DNA of 64,000 nt from Rhodoferax lithotrophicus (GCF_019973615.1 NZ_AP024238.1:1-64000), one strand, 5' to 3'. Shown: positions 13,505 through 22,303, counted from the first letter of the stretch. Program-made: numbers and translations. The notes: generated from the sequence alone by a model not told the origin.

Positions 13505-13611
13505 AGTGTTGCAGGCAATCGGGCATTTGCCTCGACGCGAGCTGGCGAGTGTGATTCTGTCCAGTCGGGGAAATTCCTTACGTCATCCCGCCAATACCAG
13601 TTTGTTTCAGC

Positions 13612-13947
13612 ATGTGCAGACGATGGTCGTCAACAGTCCAGGAAGGCACACAAAAATTGCAATTGCGGGCATTCGAGCACGACGTGAGTTACATCGCGGT
13701 TTTCCACCCGGAACTTAAAGAGTTCGTCGACGTTCCGGCAGTCGATCAGGAATATGCCGCCGGAGTCAACCGGTACATCCACCGCCTTGTGACTGCCGAA
13801 ACGCGCAGGCGCTATACCGATTCCTGGACCCGAGAACAGCGTCTGAGCGTCAAATCAGAAATTCAAGGCATCGTTGACGAAGCAATCAAAGCCAAGAAAA
13901 CAGGTACTCGAAAAAAGTCTGCAGTGCTCAACCTCTCTGACAGCTAG
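13612..13947 (+). CDS. Hypothetical protein, 111 residues, possibly 5'-truncated
   Basis: I do not recognise this reading frame. From about 13680 it has the strong third-position GC bias of a real gene, and the translation (YIAVFHPELKEFVDVP, then a charged helical C-terminus rich in Arg and Lys) looks protein-like. The first 20-25 codons are less convincing and there is no ribosome-binding site before the ATG at 13612, so it may be the 3' part of a once longer gene. It lies about 110 bp after dnaE2 on the same strand and could be read from the SOS promoter. Confidence 0.4.
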   Translation: MCRRWSSTVQEGTQKLQLRAFEHDVSYIAVFHPELKEFVDVPAVDQEYAAGVNRYIHRLVTAETRRRYTDSWTREQRLSVKSEIQGIVDEAIKAKKTGTRKKSAVLNLSDS

Positions 13948-14299
13948 CAGATCCTCTTCCCCCGGTCAGAGGAGTCTCTTTCGCATGCGTGCCAGTTTGT
14001 GAACCCACAACCAAAACCCGATGAACCACTTGAGCCTGGTACCGACGATGAACTGCCGCACTTTGGCACCTCAAAAAGAGTTTGGGACCCCGCATAAAAA
14101 CTCAACTGCTCAGAAATTAGGCAGTAGCACAAATCTCAAGCTGCAGGCCGTGACGACTGCAGCGAACAGCAATCGCGATCAAGTCCAACATGAAGAGCCC
14201 ATGCTGTCTCAATATGCCACAAGCCATGGATACCCGGCATAGGCGTATCCAACAAGTTCTTTCTTCGTAGAACAGTTGTCCATGGCAAAAATTCCGAAA

Positions 14300-14449
14300 T
14301 CAATAGACTGTCCATAAATGCAACTGGCCAGCAGCTTTTGCTTCAGCCGGATAGTTGATCTTGGTGAATTCAGATTTGTCAGTCAATGCCAAATCGTCGT
14401 GGGGACGGAGGTCACCGGGTAACTCCGTGGAAATAAAACCCAGCCACCT
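14300..14449 (-). pseudogene. 3' remnant of an unidentified protein gene
   Basis: Reading the minus strand from 14449 down to a TGA at 14300-14302 gives 49 sense codons that translate to a protein-like tail (ending with YPAEAKAAGQLHLWTVY). An in-frame stop lies immediately upstream, and no start codon or ribosome-binding site is available. It is therefore best read as the surviving C-terminal end of a gene whose front has been lost. The family was not recognised. Confidence 0.4.
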
Positions 14450-14460
14450 TCAGTACAAAT

Positions 14461-14830
14461 CACAATTTAGGCTAAGTTATTGATTTATATGACTAAATAC
14501 TTTTTAGCTATGCAGTTGCGGACTCCACTTCCATCCTTTGGATAAACCTGTGCATAAAATTACTTGAATCGTCAAGTTATCCACAGATTTCTTCAATCAG
14601 CACGAGTTATTAAAGTTTTGGGTACATCGAAAATTCAGTCTAGTCCACATCTTTGAACATAGCTCAACTGTATGATTTACAAAGAAAAAAATGACTTGTC
14701 CACGAAAAAAGTGCTTGCTTATCTACTATGACTAATCTTATAAATTGAATTTAAAGTAAGTCAGGTCAAATTACTCCACTGACTTTTTATAAAAATTTAT
14801 GAATTGAAATAAGTCTGTGCATAAAGCAAT
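14461..14830. other. oriC-like AT-rich region with DnaA boxes
   Basis: This stretch is markedly more AT-rich than its surroundings. It holds three exact matches to the DnaA box TTATNCACA: TGTGCATAA at 14549-14557 (minus), TTATCCACA at 14577-14585 (plus) and TGTGCATAA at 14816-14824 (minus). One-mismatch boxes lie at 14309-14317 (just outside the region, minus) and 14537-14545 (minus). Very AT-rich segments around 14735-14810 could serve as an unwinding element. Clustered boxes next to an AT-rich tract are the hallmark of a bacterial origin. The usual origin next to dnaA would lie before base 1 and cannot be compared, so this is a candidate, not a demonstrated origin. Confidence 0.5.
14577..14585 (+). 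promoter_or_regulatory. DnaA box (perfect TTATCCACA)
   Basis: Perfect match to the high-affinity DnaA box, 19 bases from a second box (TGTGCATAA at 14549-14557) in opposite orientation, inside the AT-rich region upstream of minC. Confidence 0.65.
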
Positions 14831-14949
14831 TAATTTTCAATTTGGGATCCATTTCTGTGATCCATCAAGTAAGATTTGGGTCTTCTACGACAAGCTCATG
14901 ACAGCGTTGACATCGAGCCTTATTTCAAAATCATTCATTTCCAGGTCTT

Positions 14950-15726
14950 GTGTCAACTTCATTCGAAATCAAAAGTGCTCAACTGCCGTTGGTCGCTTTG
15001 CTCCTGAAAACGCCTGATTTACCCAAAGTTGTGGGTGAACTCTTGCAACAATTTGGCCCGGAAAGTGATAGCCCTGATTTTTTCGACAATGATGGTCTGG
15101 TACTTGATTTTTCAAATATCGCGCCACCTTCAGAGGCACAGCACTTCACTCTTTTGCTGAAAACCCTGACCAGTTGTCATTTAAAACCTCTCGCTTTTCG
15201 CAACGCCAGTGAAGATTGGAAAAGTTTGGCATTGGCTAGTGGCTTGATTGAGGCTCCAGTTGAAATACCACGCAACCACCAAGCATCAGGCGCTCAAAAA
15301 ACGCCTGAAAAATTGGTAGCCGAACCCGTTCTTCAAGTGATTAAGGAAGTAACCCGAGAAGTTATCCGTGAAGTGCCGGGCCCTGCCACACTGGTGATTG
15401 ACAAACCCTTGCGTTCGGGTCAGAAAATTTATGCGCGTGGTGCTGATTTAGTGGTGTTGGCCATGGTCAACATGGGCGCTGAAATTGTGGCTGATGGCAA
15501 TATCCATGTGTATGCGCCCTTGCGTGGCAAAGCCATGGCAGGAGCCAGCGGCAATACCCAAGCGCGTATTTTCTCGCTGTGTATGGAACCTGAATTGATC
15601 TCGATTGCCGGTGTTTACCGTACCAGCGAAAATGCGCTGGCTAAAGACATTCAAGGCAAAGCAGCTCAAGTGCGTTTAAGCAATGACGGCCAGGAAAAAC
15701 TGCTGTTTGATGCTTTGAATGCCTAA
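14950..15726 (+). CDS. minC: Septum site-determining protein MinC
   Basis: MinC inhibits FtsZ ring assembly near the poles when recruited to the membrane by MinD. The 258-residue protein has an N-terminal domain (ending around residue 100), a linker with a repeated Val-Arg-Glu pattern (residues 131-145), and the C-terminal beta-helical MinC domain (RSGQKIYARGADLVVL, GAEIVADGNIHVYAPLRGKAMAGASG). It starts with GTG at 14950. It opens the minCDE operon: minD follows after 27 bp. Confidence 0.94.
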   Translation: MSTSFEIKSAQLPLVALLLKTPDLPKVVGELLQQFGPESDSPDFFDNDGLVLDFSNIAPPSEAQHFTLLLKTLTSCHLKPLAFRNASEDWKSLALASGLIEAPVEIPRNHQASGAQKTPEKLVAEPVLQVIKEVTREVIREVPGPATLVIDKPLRSGQKIYARGADLVVLAMVNMGAEIVADGNIHVYAPLRGKAMAGASGNTQARIFSLCMEPELISIAGVYRTSENALAKDIQGKAAQVRLSNDGQEKLLFDALNA

Positions 15727-15753
15727 ATTTATTCTTTGAAAGATTCTTTAATC

Positions 15754-16569
15754 ATGGCAAAAATCATTGTGGTGACTTCCGGTAAGGGTGGCGTGGGTAA
15801 AACCACGACCAGTGCCAGTTTTTCAACCGGATTGGCACTGCGCGGCCACAAAACGGCGGTGATTGACTTTGACGTTGGTCTGCGCAATTTGGACTTGATC
15901 ATGGGCTGTGAACGCCGTGTGGTGTATGACCTGATCAACGTGATTCACGGTGAGGCCAATCTGAACCAGGCCCTCATCAAAGACAAACAGTGTGAAAACC
16001 TCTACGTGCTGGCGGCATCCCAAACCCGTGACAAAGATGCTTTGACCCAAGAGGGGGTTGAAAAGGTGTTGGCTGATCTGGCTGCCCTGGACTTTGAATA
16101 CATTGTGTGTGACTCCCCTGCCGGTATCGAAACCGGTGCCCTGATGGCCATGCATTTTGCCGATGAAGCTCTGGTGGTCACCAACCCTGAGGTGTCTTCG
16201 GTGCGTGACTCTGATCGCATCCTGGGGATGCTGGCCAGTAAAACCAAGCGTGCCATGGCTGGGCAGGAACCCATCAAAGAGCATTTATTGATTACCCGTT
16301 ACAACCCGGCGCGGGTCAATCAAGGCCAAATGCTGTCTCTGCAGGACATTCAGGACATCTTGCGCATCAAACTGATTGGTGTGATTCCAGAGAGTGAAGC
16401 GGTGCTGCAGGCCTCCAATCAGGGCGTTCCTGCCGTACACATGGAAGGCAGTGATGTCTCAGAGGCCTATAAAGACGTGATCAGCCGTTTTCTGGGTGAA
16501 GACAAGCCCATGCGTTTCACCGAGCCACCCAAACCAGGTTTACTCAAGCGTCTGTTCGGAGGGAAGTGA
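15754..16569 (+). CDS. minD: Septum site-determining ATPase MinD
   Basis: MinD is the membrane-associated ATPase that carries MinC and oscillates with MinE. It has 271 residues. The deviant Walker A motif KGGVGKTT (around residues 10-17) follows [10 protein letters not shown], and the C-terminus is the amphipathic membrane-targeting helix ([14 protein letters not shown]). The ATG at 15754 is chosen over an in-frame TTG six codons earlier because it gives the family N-terminus. minE starts 4 bp after the stop. Confidence 0.97.
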   Translation: MAKIIVVTSGKGGVGKTTTSASFSTGLALRGHKTAVIDFDVGLRNLDLIMGCERRVVYDLINVIHGEANLNQALIKDKQCENLYVLAASQTRDKDALTQEGVEKVLADLAALDFEYIVCDSPAGIETGALMAMHFADEALVVTNPEVSSVRDSDRILGMLASKTKRAMAGQEPIKEHLLITRYNPARVNQGQMLSLQDIQDILRIKLIGVIPESEAVLQASNQGVPAVHMEGSDVSEAYKDVISRFLGEDKPMRFTEPPKPGLLKRLFGGK

Positions 16570-16573
16570 CACC

Positions 16574-16834
16574 ATGTCGTTCTTTACATTTTTTCTCGGC
16601 GAGAAGAAAAAAACAGCCAGTCTTGCCAAAGAACGCTTGCAGATTATTCTGGCTCATGAGCGAAGTGGTCGCAATGCTGCCGAGCCAGATTACCTGCCTG
16701 ACTTGCAACGTGAGTTGATTGCCGTGATCAGCAAATATGTCAAGATCAACCCGGACGACATCAAAGTTAATCTGGAACGACAAGACAATCTGGAAGTGCT
16801 GGAAGTCAAAATTGAACTTCCTGACGTGCGCTAA
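16574..16834 (+). CDS. minE: Cell division topological specificity factor MinE
   Basis: MinE stimulates MinD ATP hydrolysis and confines MinC/MinD to the poles. At 86 residues it is a normal-length MinE: membrane-targeting N-terminus [16 protein letters not shown], MinD-binding helix ([14 protein letters not shown]) and the beta-sheet dimerisation domain ending LEVKIELPD. The start overlaps the end of minD in another frame with a GGGAAGTG ribosome-binding site. It is the last gene of the min operon. Confidence 0.97.
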   Translation: MSFFTFFLGEKKKTASLAKERLQIILAHERSGRNAAEPDYLPDLQRELIAVISKYVKINPDDIKVNLERQDNLEVLEVKIELPDVR

Positions 16835-16921
16835 AAAGATCACTTCTGGCGGTTTTGTAAAGCTCTAGAATGAGTTTCAACAAGAACTAGCCGTTGATCA
16901 GAACCTGATTGGAGACCTCTC

Positions 16922-17542
16922 ATGCAATCCCTACACTTTAAAAAATCGCACCTGACCCTGATTTCACTGTGTGTACTGGCCTTGAATGCCTCCAGTGCAC
17001 TGGCCGCAGATAAAACGGGTCGCCAGGTGGTTGAGCAAGTTTGTGCCACATGCCATGCAACCGGTGCAAATGGTGCTCCCAAAATTGGGGATGTGGCGAC
17101 TTGGTCTCAGCATGCCAAAAAGGGGTTGGTCAAATTGACTGAAAACGCCATCAGCGGTTTTGGCAATATGCCAGCGCACGGTGGTCAGGCCAACTTGAAT
17201 GACCTTGAAATCAGCCGTGCAATTGCGTATATGGTGAGCTCAGGCAAGGCGATAGATCCCGCCAAACCCTATGCCTCCCCCATCAGCAACACGGGTGAGC
17301 AATTGGTTCAAGTCCATTGCACCAATTGCCACATGGATGGCATTGCAGGTGCACCCCGTATCAATCAATTCAGCGACTGGAAACCACGCCTGGAAAAAGG
17401 CATGGATGGCTTGGTGAGTTCTACCATCAACGGGCACAAAGCCATGCCAGCACGCACAGGTATGGCCAGCCTGAGCGACACGGATTTGCGTAACGCGGTC
17501 ACCTACATGGTGATTCAAAGCGCTACCTACAAAGCTAAATAA
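16922..17542 (+). CDS. Periplasmic dihaem cytochrome c (c5-like)
   Basis: A secreted electron carrier with two c-type haems. Residues 1-29 form a signal peptide ending ALA-A. Two similar class I domains follow, with haem motifs CATCH (41-45) and CTNCH (133-137). Each is followed by a GAP segment and by a Met-Pro pair (NMPAHGG, AMPARTG) whose Met is the likely sixth ligand. The tandem arrangement indicates internal duplication. It has its own ribosome-binding site (GGAGACC) and stands alone between minE and the convergent copper ATPase; a palindromic repeat copy follows its stop. The redox partner cannot be told from sequence. Confidence 0.92.
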   Translation: MQSLHFKKSHLTLISLCVLALNASSALAADKTGRQVVEQVCATCHATGANGAPKIGDVATWSQHAKKGLVKLTENAISGFGNMPAHGGQANLNDLEISRAIAYMVSSGKAIDPAKPYASPISNTGEQLVQVHCTNCHMDGIAGAPRINQFSDWKPRLEKGMDGLVSSTINGHKAMPARTGMASLSDTDLRNAVTYMVIQSATYKAK

Positions 17543-17554
17543 TTACTCCTATTT

Positions 17555-17598
17555 AAATAGCTGCTTGCGCTTTAAAAATAAGCGCTAGAGGCTAAAAA
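17555..17598. repeat. Palindromic intergenic repeat, copy A
   Basis: Contains AATAGCTGCTTGCGCTT, a short AT spacer, then AAGCGCTAGAGGCTAAAAA. The CGCTT/AAGCG arms pair as an imperfect palindrome. It lies between the convergent cytochrome c and copper ATPase genes. The same core recurs at 22250, 28390, 47305, 53088 and 62785 in this window. Confidence 0.75.
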
Positions 17599-17602
17599 GG
17601 CA

Positions 17603-19831
17603 TTATTTTTTTGTCAATAACGGCTGCCAGCGTTTGAGCAGCAAGGCGTTGCTCATCACGCTGACTGAGCTCATCGCCATGGCAGCTCCAGCCATGACCG
17701 GGTTCAGATAGCCAAATGCCGCCAGCGGGATTCCGGCCACGTTGTAAATGAAGGCCCAAAACAGGTTTTGGCGGATTTTGGCCACCGTGCGGTCGGAAAT
17801 GTCCAATGCGGCGGCGACCAGCGCCAAGTCACCACGCATCAGGGTGATACCTGCTGCATGCATGGCCACATCGGTACCACCGCCTGCGTTGGCCATGGCC
17901 ATACCTACATCGGCAGCAGCCAGTGCAGGCGCGTCGTTGACCCCGTCACCTACCATCACCACGGTATGACCTTGTTGCTTCAGCAGGCTAATGTGCGCTG
18001 CCTTGTCACCAGGCAATACGTTGCTGATCACTTCACTGGCTTGCAAGCCCACTTTGTGAGCCATGGCCAAAGCGGCAGCGCTGTTGTCACCGGAGAGCAT
18101 CATGACTTGGATACCACGCCTGCGCAGCGTGGCAATGGCTGCACTGGCGCTGGCTTTGGGCTCGTCACCAAAGGCCAGCAAGGCCAGTGCGTTCAGACCG
18201 TCAGGGGTTTGCTGCGCCAACACAGCCAATGTGGCCCCCTGGGTTTGCATGGCTTGCAAACGCCCGGCGAGTGGCCCCAGCGTCACCCCCAGCTCTTGTA
18301 CCCAGCGCACACTGCCAATCAGGTAGTCGACCCCGTTGACCTGACCACGCAGCCCTTTGCCAGGTGTGGTTTGTGATTGAGTCAAGGTCGGCAGAGTGAG
18401 CTTGCGTTCACCTGCCATGTGAACCACTGCACGTGCCAGCGGGTGACCGCTGCCACTTTGCAAGGCCGCCGCAATGGCCAACAACACGGGTTCATCAGCA
18501 GCTTGTGAAACAACAAAATCCGTCAGTTGTGCTTGGCCGATAGTGAGTGTGCCGGTCTTGTCAAAGACCACCACATTGGCCTTGTGGGCCAACTCCAATG
18601 CCTGTGCATCCTTGATCAAAATGCCATGCTGCGCAGCCACACCGGTACCGGCCATGATGGCTGCTGGTGTAGCCAGGCCCAGCGCACAGGGGCACGCAAT
18701 CACCAGCACCGTGACTGCATTGATCAGTGCCACCTCAAACGGCTGACCACTCACCCACCAACCGAGCAGGGTGAGTAATGCCAATCCGAGCACCACCGGC
18801 ACAAACACGGCACTGACCTGATCCACCAGTCGCTGAATCGGTGCCTTGGCAGCCTGGGCGTCTTCTACCAGCCGGATGATGCTTGCCAGCACCGTGTCCA
18901 CCCCAATGGCTTTGACGCGGATGATCACCCGGCCATCCCCATTAAGCGTGCCACCAGTCACTTTGTCCCCCTCTGTTTTGGACACCGGCAGCGGCTCACC
19001 CGTGAGCATGGACTCATCCACCTGGGTCAGCCCTTCCAGCACCACACCGTCGACCGCAAAACGTTCGCCAGGGCGCACGACAAGTTCATCACCGACCAGC
19101 ACTTCATCAACGGGGACATCGACTTCACCGTCCAGCCCCAACAAGTGTGCCGTGTCAGGACGTAATGCGTGCAGGGCACGGATAGCCGAGGTGGTTTGCC
19201 GCTTGGCGCGGGCTTCGAGCCATTTGCCCAGCAGCACCAGGGTGATCACAACGGCTGAGCCTTCAAAATACAGATGGGGCATGGCATTCGTAGGGACACT
19301 CCACCATAACCAGACCGACAGCGCCCAGCCTGCAGTGGTGCCCATGGACACTAGCAAATCCATGTTCCCGCTGAGTGATTTCAGTGAATGCCAACCAGCT
19401 TTGTAAAACCGCGCGCCCAAAATGAACTGCACCGGTGTCGCCAGGGCGAATTGCACCCACGCGGGCAGCATCCAATGCTGGCCCCACAGTGTGCCCAGCA
19501 TCGGCAGCATCAAGGGCAAGGACAATAGCAGCCCCCAAGCCACTGGGGAAAAACCGGCCCAGTTCGATTCAGACGGTGCATCAATGGCCGCATTCGCAGC
19601 CACTGGCTCGTAACCCGCATCACGCACCGCACGCCTGAGCCGCGCCTCGATTTGTTCCGAAGCATTGACCAGTATTCGGGCGGATTCGGTGGCCAGGTTG
19701 ACACTGACTTCTTGCACGCCAGGTACTTTTTTCAAGGCCCGCTCGGCCCGGCCGACACAGGATGCACAGGTCATGCCGTGAATACCAATGTCGACGCGCA
19801 CAGTGTCGGGTGAGGGGTGAGGTGTTGTCAT
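17603..19831 (-). CDS. copA: Copper-translocating P1B-type ATPase
   Basis: This inner-membrane pump exports Cu(I) from the cytoplasm at the cost of ATP. One N-terminal heavy-metal-associated domain with GMTCASC (residue about 17) is followed by eight predicted membrane segments. The other hallmarks are the actuator motif TGE (MLTGEPLPV), the transmembrane metal site CPC ([13 protein letters not shown]), the phosphorylation site DKTGT, the SGHPLA motif and the hinge [10 protein letters not shown]. The ATG at 19831 gives MTTPHPS; a TTG three codons earlier is possible. A CopZ-type chaperone is divergently transcribed 76 bp away, which supports copper as substrate. Confidence 0.93.
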   Translation of the reverse strand: MTTPHPSPDTVRVDIGIHGMTCASCVGRAERALKKVPGVQEVSVNLATESARILVNASEQIEARLRRAVRDAGYEPVAANAAIDAPSESNWAGFSPVAWGLLLSLPLMLPMLGTLWGQHWMLPAWVQFALATPVQFILGARFYKAGWHSLKSLSGNMDLLVSMGTTAGWALSVWLWWSVPTNAMPHLYFEGSAVVITLVLLGKWLEARAKRQTTSAIRALHALRPDTAHLLGLDGEVDVPVDEVLVGDELVVRPGERFAVDGVVLEGLTQVDESMLTGEPLPVSKTEGDKVTGGTLNGDGRVIIRVKAIGVDTVLASIIRLVEDAQAAKAPIQRLVDQVSAVFVPVVLGLALLTLLGWWVSGQPFEVALINAVTVLVIACPCALGLATPAAIMAGTGVAAQHGILIKDAQALELAHKANVVVFDKTGTLTIGQAQLTDFVVSQAADEPVLLAIAAALQSGSGHPLARAVVHMAGERKLTLPTLTQSQTTPGKGLRGQVNGVDYLIGSVRWVQELGVTLGPLAGRLQAMQTQGATLAVLAQQTPDGLNALALLAFGDEPKASASAAIATLRRRGIQVMMLSGDNSAAALAMAHKVGLQASEVISNVLPGDKAAHISLLKQQGHTVVMVGDGVNDAPALAAADVGMAMANAGGGTDVAMHAAGITLMRGDLALVAAALDISDRTVAKIRQNLFWAFIYNVAGIPLAAFGYLNPVMAGAAMAMSSVSVMSNALLLKRWQPLLTKK

Positions 19832-19907
19832 GGAAGTCAAGCCAAAAATGAGTGCCAGGGTTCACAATACGCGTTTTTGCACACCTTGTATTTTCGAAGG
19901 AATTCAG

Positions 19908-20105
19908 ATGAAACAAAGTTTTACAGTAACCGGCATGACTTGCGAACATTGTGAAAAAACCGTGGTGCGTGCGGTACGTCAGCTTGATCGCCGTGCAGAA
20001 GTGCATGCGGATCGCACCACCAACCGCGTGGAAGTCACCTCTGATCAGCCTCGTGAAGCCTTGGCCCAGGCCATTGCCGAAGAAGGTTTTACTGTTGCCC
20101 CCTGA
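19908..20105 (+). CDS. copZ: CopZ-like copper chaperone (single HMA domain)
   Basis: A 65-residue heavy-metal-associated domain with the metal-binding loop GMTCEHC (residues 8-14). It would carry Cu(I) in the cytoplasm and pass it to the ATPase encoded divergently. The start is chosen at the ATG after GAAGG (19896-19900); an upstream in-frame ATG at 19830 would add an unrelated leader. A Crp/Fnr-type regulator starts 11 bp downstream, so the two probably share a transcript. Confidence 0.9.
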   Translation: MKQSFTVTGMTCEHCEKTVVRAVRQLDRRAEVHADRTTNRVEVTSDQPREALAQAIAEEGFTVAP

Positions 20106-20115
20106 CCCCTTGCGT

Positions 20116-20784
20116 ATGACGATCCTGGAAGCCATGGTCTTGTTGACGGAGTTGTACCCGTCATTGGCTCAAGTGCAGCCCGCACCTGATGCACCGGATT
20201 CAGGTCTGAACCCCTTTGATGTGCCCGCCAATACGGTGTTGTTCAGTGAAAACGCAGCCTGTCAGGGGTTTCCATTGGTGCTTTCAGGCGAAATCAAGGT
20301 ATCGCGCAACTCAGGTGACGGCCGTTCGCTGGAGCTTTACCGCGTGGTGCCGGGTGAGCTGTGCCTGGTGTCCAGCGCCTGCCTGTTTCGGGTTCAACCG
20401 CTGTCCGCCTTTGGTATTACCACCAAGCCCAGCACCTTGATGTTGATTGGTCCCGACTTGTTCAAACGCTGGCTGGAAACCCCGGCGTTTCGCAACGATG
20501 TGCTGGGCCTGTTTGCCGAGCGCATGGCTGATTTGACCGCGCTGATTGATGCGGTGGCGTTTCAAAAGCTGGATCGTCGCCTGGCCGCTGCCCTGCTCGG
20601 GCGCGGCCAGCAGTTGCTGATCACCCATCAGACCCTGGCTGATGAACTGGGTACCGTGCGCGAGATCATTACCCGGTTGTTGCGCCGGTTTGAGCGGGAA
20701 GGCTGGGTCAGTCTGGGCCGAGAGCAGATCCAGATCATCAACGGGGCCGCCCTGCGCGCCCTGGTGAGTACCCAGCCCGTGTGA
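20116..20784 (+). CDS. Crp/Fnr-family transcriptional regulator
   Basis: The protein has 222 residues. A cyclic-nucleotide-binding-like beta-roll covers roughly residues 35-125, a long dimerisation helix 125-160, and a C-terminal winged helix-turn-helix 168-205 (HQTLADELGTVREIITRLLRRFEREGWV). It lacks the N-terminal four-cysteine cluster of oxygen-sensing FNR, but has Cys49, Cys83 and Cys89 (CLVSSAC), which could sense redox or sulfane sulfur. That is inference. It lies between copZ and a DUF2892 membrane protein. A start further upstream would overlap copZ almost entirely and is rejected. Target genes are unknown. Confidence 0.85.
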   Translation: MTILEAMVLLTELYPSLAQVQPAPDAPDSGLNPFDVPANTVLFSENAACQGFPLVLSGEIKVSRNSGDGRSLELYRVVPGELCLVSSACLFRVQPLSAFGITTKPSTLMLIGPDLFKRWLETPAFRNDVLGLFAERMADLTALIDAVAFQKLDRRLAAALLGRGQQLLITHQTLADELGTVREIITRLLRRFEREGWVSLGREQIQIINGAALRALVSTQPV

Positions 20785-20882
20785 TGCAGATCGCTGGGTG
20801 ACTTGAGTCACAGACCTTGGTGGCTCATGCTGTGTGTAATACGCAGGCTTTCTTCTTTAACCTGTGATCTCAAGGAGTTTTT

Positions 20883-21074
20883 ATGAAATCCAACGTTGGC
20901 GGCATTGACCGCATCTTGCGCATCGTCCTCGGCCTGGTGCTGATTGGTCTGACGCTGACCGGCAACATTGGCATGTGGGGCTGGCTGGGCGTGGTGCCCT
21001 TGGCCACCGGTGCCATTGGCTGGTGCCCGCCTTATGCCATGTTGGGTTTCAGCACCTGCTCGATGAAAAAGTAA
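20883..21074 (+). CDS. DUF2892 (YgaP-like) small inner-membrane protein
   Basis: The 63-residue protein consists of two hydrophobic hairpin segments (RILRIVLGLVLIGLTLTG and WGWLGVVPLATGAIGWCP) and ends with a Cys-containing tail. This matches the DUF2892 family, which is also the membrane domain of the rhodanese YgaP. A clear ribosome-binding site AAGGAG precedes the ATG. The stand-alone form next to a cysteine-bearing Crp/Fnr regulator suggests a link to sulfur or redox stress, but the function is not known. Confidence 0.8.
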   Translation: MKSNVGGIDRILRIVLGLVLIGLTLTGNIGMWGWLGVVPLATGAIGWCPPYAMLGFSTCSMKK

Positions 21075-21134
21075 CGCGGCTTCTTTCAATTCCCTCAGGG
21101 TCTTCCCTGCAAAATCAAGCGCAGTATGCTATCT

Positions 21135-21137
21135 AAT
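21135..21137 (+). repeat. Left copy of the IS30 target duplication (AAT)
   Basis: AAT occurs immediately outside both 28-bp inverted repeats (21135-21137 and 22247-22249), a 3-bp duplication as expected for IS30-family insertion. Confidence 0.7.
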
Positions 21138-22246
21138 GGCGAGTTCAACTACGAACTGCGTGAGGGCCAAGTCAGAGTGTAAGAGCAGTCATGGGTAAGT
21201 CATAAAAGACCTCATGCGGCGTGCGCCAGCCCAGACACTTTCGGGGCCGATGATTGAGGCGATTTGCGGAGCGCTGCACCTCCTCGGTGGTGACTTTGAG
21301 CAAGTTCGCCCCCTTGGGAAAGTAGTGACGCAACAGGCCATTGGTGTTTTCATTGAGCCCCCGCTGCCAAGGGTGGTGTGGCTTGGCAAAGTACACATCG
21401 GTTTGCAGTGCTTGGGCAAATTCCAGGTGATTGGCAAACTCTGAGCCGTTGTCCAACGTCACGGTGTGGCAGCGCTCTTTGTGGGGTGTGAGCATCTGTA
21501 CGATGGCACTCTCCACTGTGTTCGCACAGCGGCGTTGCACAAGACCCACCAAGGTGTAACGCGAGACCCTGTCGACCAAGGTCACCAACCCTCCCAGATG
21601 CTGCTTACCAACGACCGTATCACCCTCCCAATCGCCGATGCGGCTCTTTTGTTCAACAATAGCTGGGCGCTCTTCAATACCCACGCGATCTCGGATGGCA
21701 CCGCGGCGGCTGTTGCTACGTTTGGCCGTGGCGCGTGCACGCCTTTTCTTTCGCTGACAGCGCAGCTGGGCAGGCAATTGGGCGCTGGCATAGAGCTTTT
21801 GATAGATGCACTCGTGACTCACGCGGGCCATGTTTTGCTCTTTGAGGCGCTGTGCGACTTGCTGTGGCGATAGGCCCAAATCCAGGTGTTTCCAAACCAA
21901 GCTCCAGCAGTCCTGATCAATGCGTCGGGCGTTGCGACTTCCAGTCTTGCGTTTCTGGCTCAGCGCATGGGCGAGCTCTGCGCAGTACGACCCGTCAGGC
22001 TGGCTGCCTCTGGCGAGCTCTCGTTTGATGGTGTCAATATGGCGGGCGAGTTGCTTGGCAATGCTCGAGACATCAACCTGCGCGGTCACGAGGGCTTCAA
22101 TTTGGTATCTTTCGTTTTGATTGAGGTGGCGGTAATGTGTCATGTGCGTCAGATGAACGGTCAGGTTGATCGGATGTACATGCTAGCTGTTCACCTCAAT
22201 CACCCACCAGATTTCAAACCTCACGCAGTTCGTAGTTGAACTCGCC
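21138..22246. mobile_element. Complete IS30-family insertion sequence, 1109 bp
   Basis: The element is bounded by perfect 28-bp inverted repeats (21138-21165 and 22219-22246, beginning GGCGAGTTCAACTACGAACT) and flanked by a 3-bp direct repeat AAT. One intact transposase gene fills the interior on the minus strand. The perfect ends and open frame indicate a recent insertion. The right flank runs directly into a copy of the palindromic intergenic repeat, so the element inserted at the edge of that repeat, between the DUF2892 gene and rdgC. Confidence 0.93.
21172..22143 (-). CDS. IS30-family transposase
   Basis: A DDE transposase of 323 residues. The N-terminal helix-turn-helix (HLNQNERYQIEALV, then SSIAKQLARHIDTIKREL) binds the ends. 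The catalytic triad is D175 (GDWEGDTVVG), D231 (TLDNGSEF) and E265 (RGLNENTNGL), with the spacing expected for IS30. No frameshift or internal stop is present. Confidence 0.95.
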   Translation of the reverse strand: MTHYRHLNQNERYQIEALVTAQVDVSSIAKQLARHIDTIKRELARGSQPDGSYCAELAHALSQKRKTGSRNARRIDQDCWSLVWKHLDLGLSPQQVAQRLKEQNMARVSHECIYQKLYASAQLPAQLRCQRKKRRARATAKRSNSRRGAIRDRVGIEERPAIVEQKSRIGDWEGDTVVGKQHLGGLVTLVDRVSRYTLVGLVQRRCANTVESAIVQMLTPHKERCHTVTLDNGSEFANHLEFAQALQTDVYFAKPHHPWQRGLNENTNGLLRHYFPKGANLLKVTTEEVQRSANRLNHRPRKCLGWRTPHEVFYDLPMTALTL

Positions 22247-22249
22247 AAT

Positions 22250-22296
22250 TAATAGCTACTAGCGCTTGTTTTATAAGCGCTATAGCCCTATTTTTT
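22250..22296. repeat. Palindromic intergenic repeat, copy B (IS30 target)
   Basis: AATAGCTACTAGCGCTTG, an AT spacer, then ATAAGCGCTATAGCCC followed by T-rich sequence. It begins immediately after the IS30 target duplication. The IS30 element sits at its left edge. Confidence 0.8.
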
Positions 22297-22303
22297 ATAT
22301 AAA

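Larger units (their letters stand above)
13948..14949. other. Long intergenic region before minC: decayed gene fragment plus AT-rich DnaA-box region
   Basis: About 1 kb without an intact gene. The first part (to about 14300) holds nothing I can name. At 14303-14449 a short protein-like fragment survives on the minus strand. From about 14460 to 14830 the composition turns strongly AT-rich and contains several DnaA-box matches; this part is listed separately. Confidence 0.6.

Noticed and set aside
14021..14242. Small plus-strand frame of 73 codons before the oriC-like region
   Set aside because: No ribosome-binding site, no third-position bias, and the translation has low similarity to any protein-like pattern.
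14669..14684. Possible second LexA box (CTGTATGATTTACAA)
   Set aside because: The spacing between half-sites is 7 instead of 8 and the right arm is incomplete.
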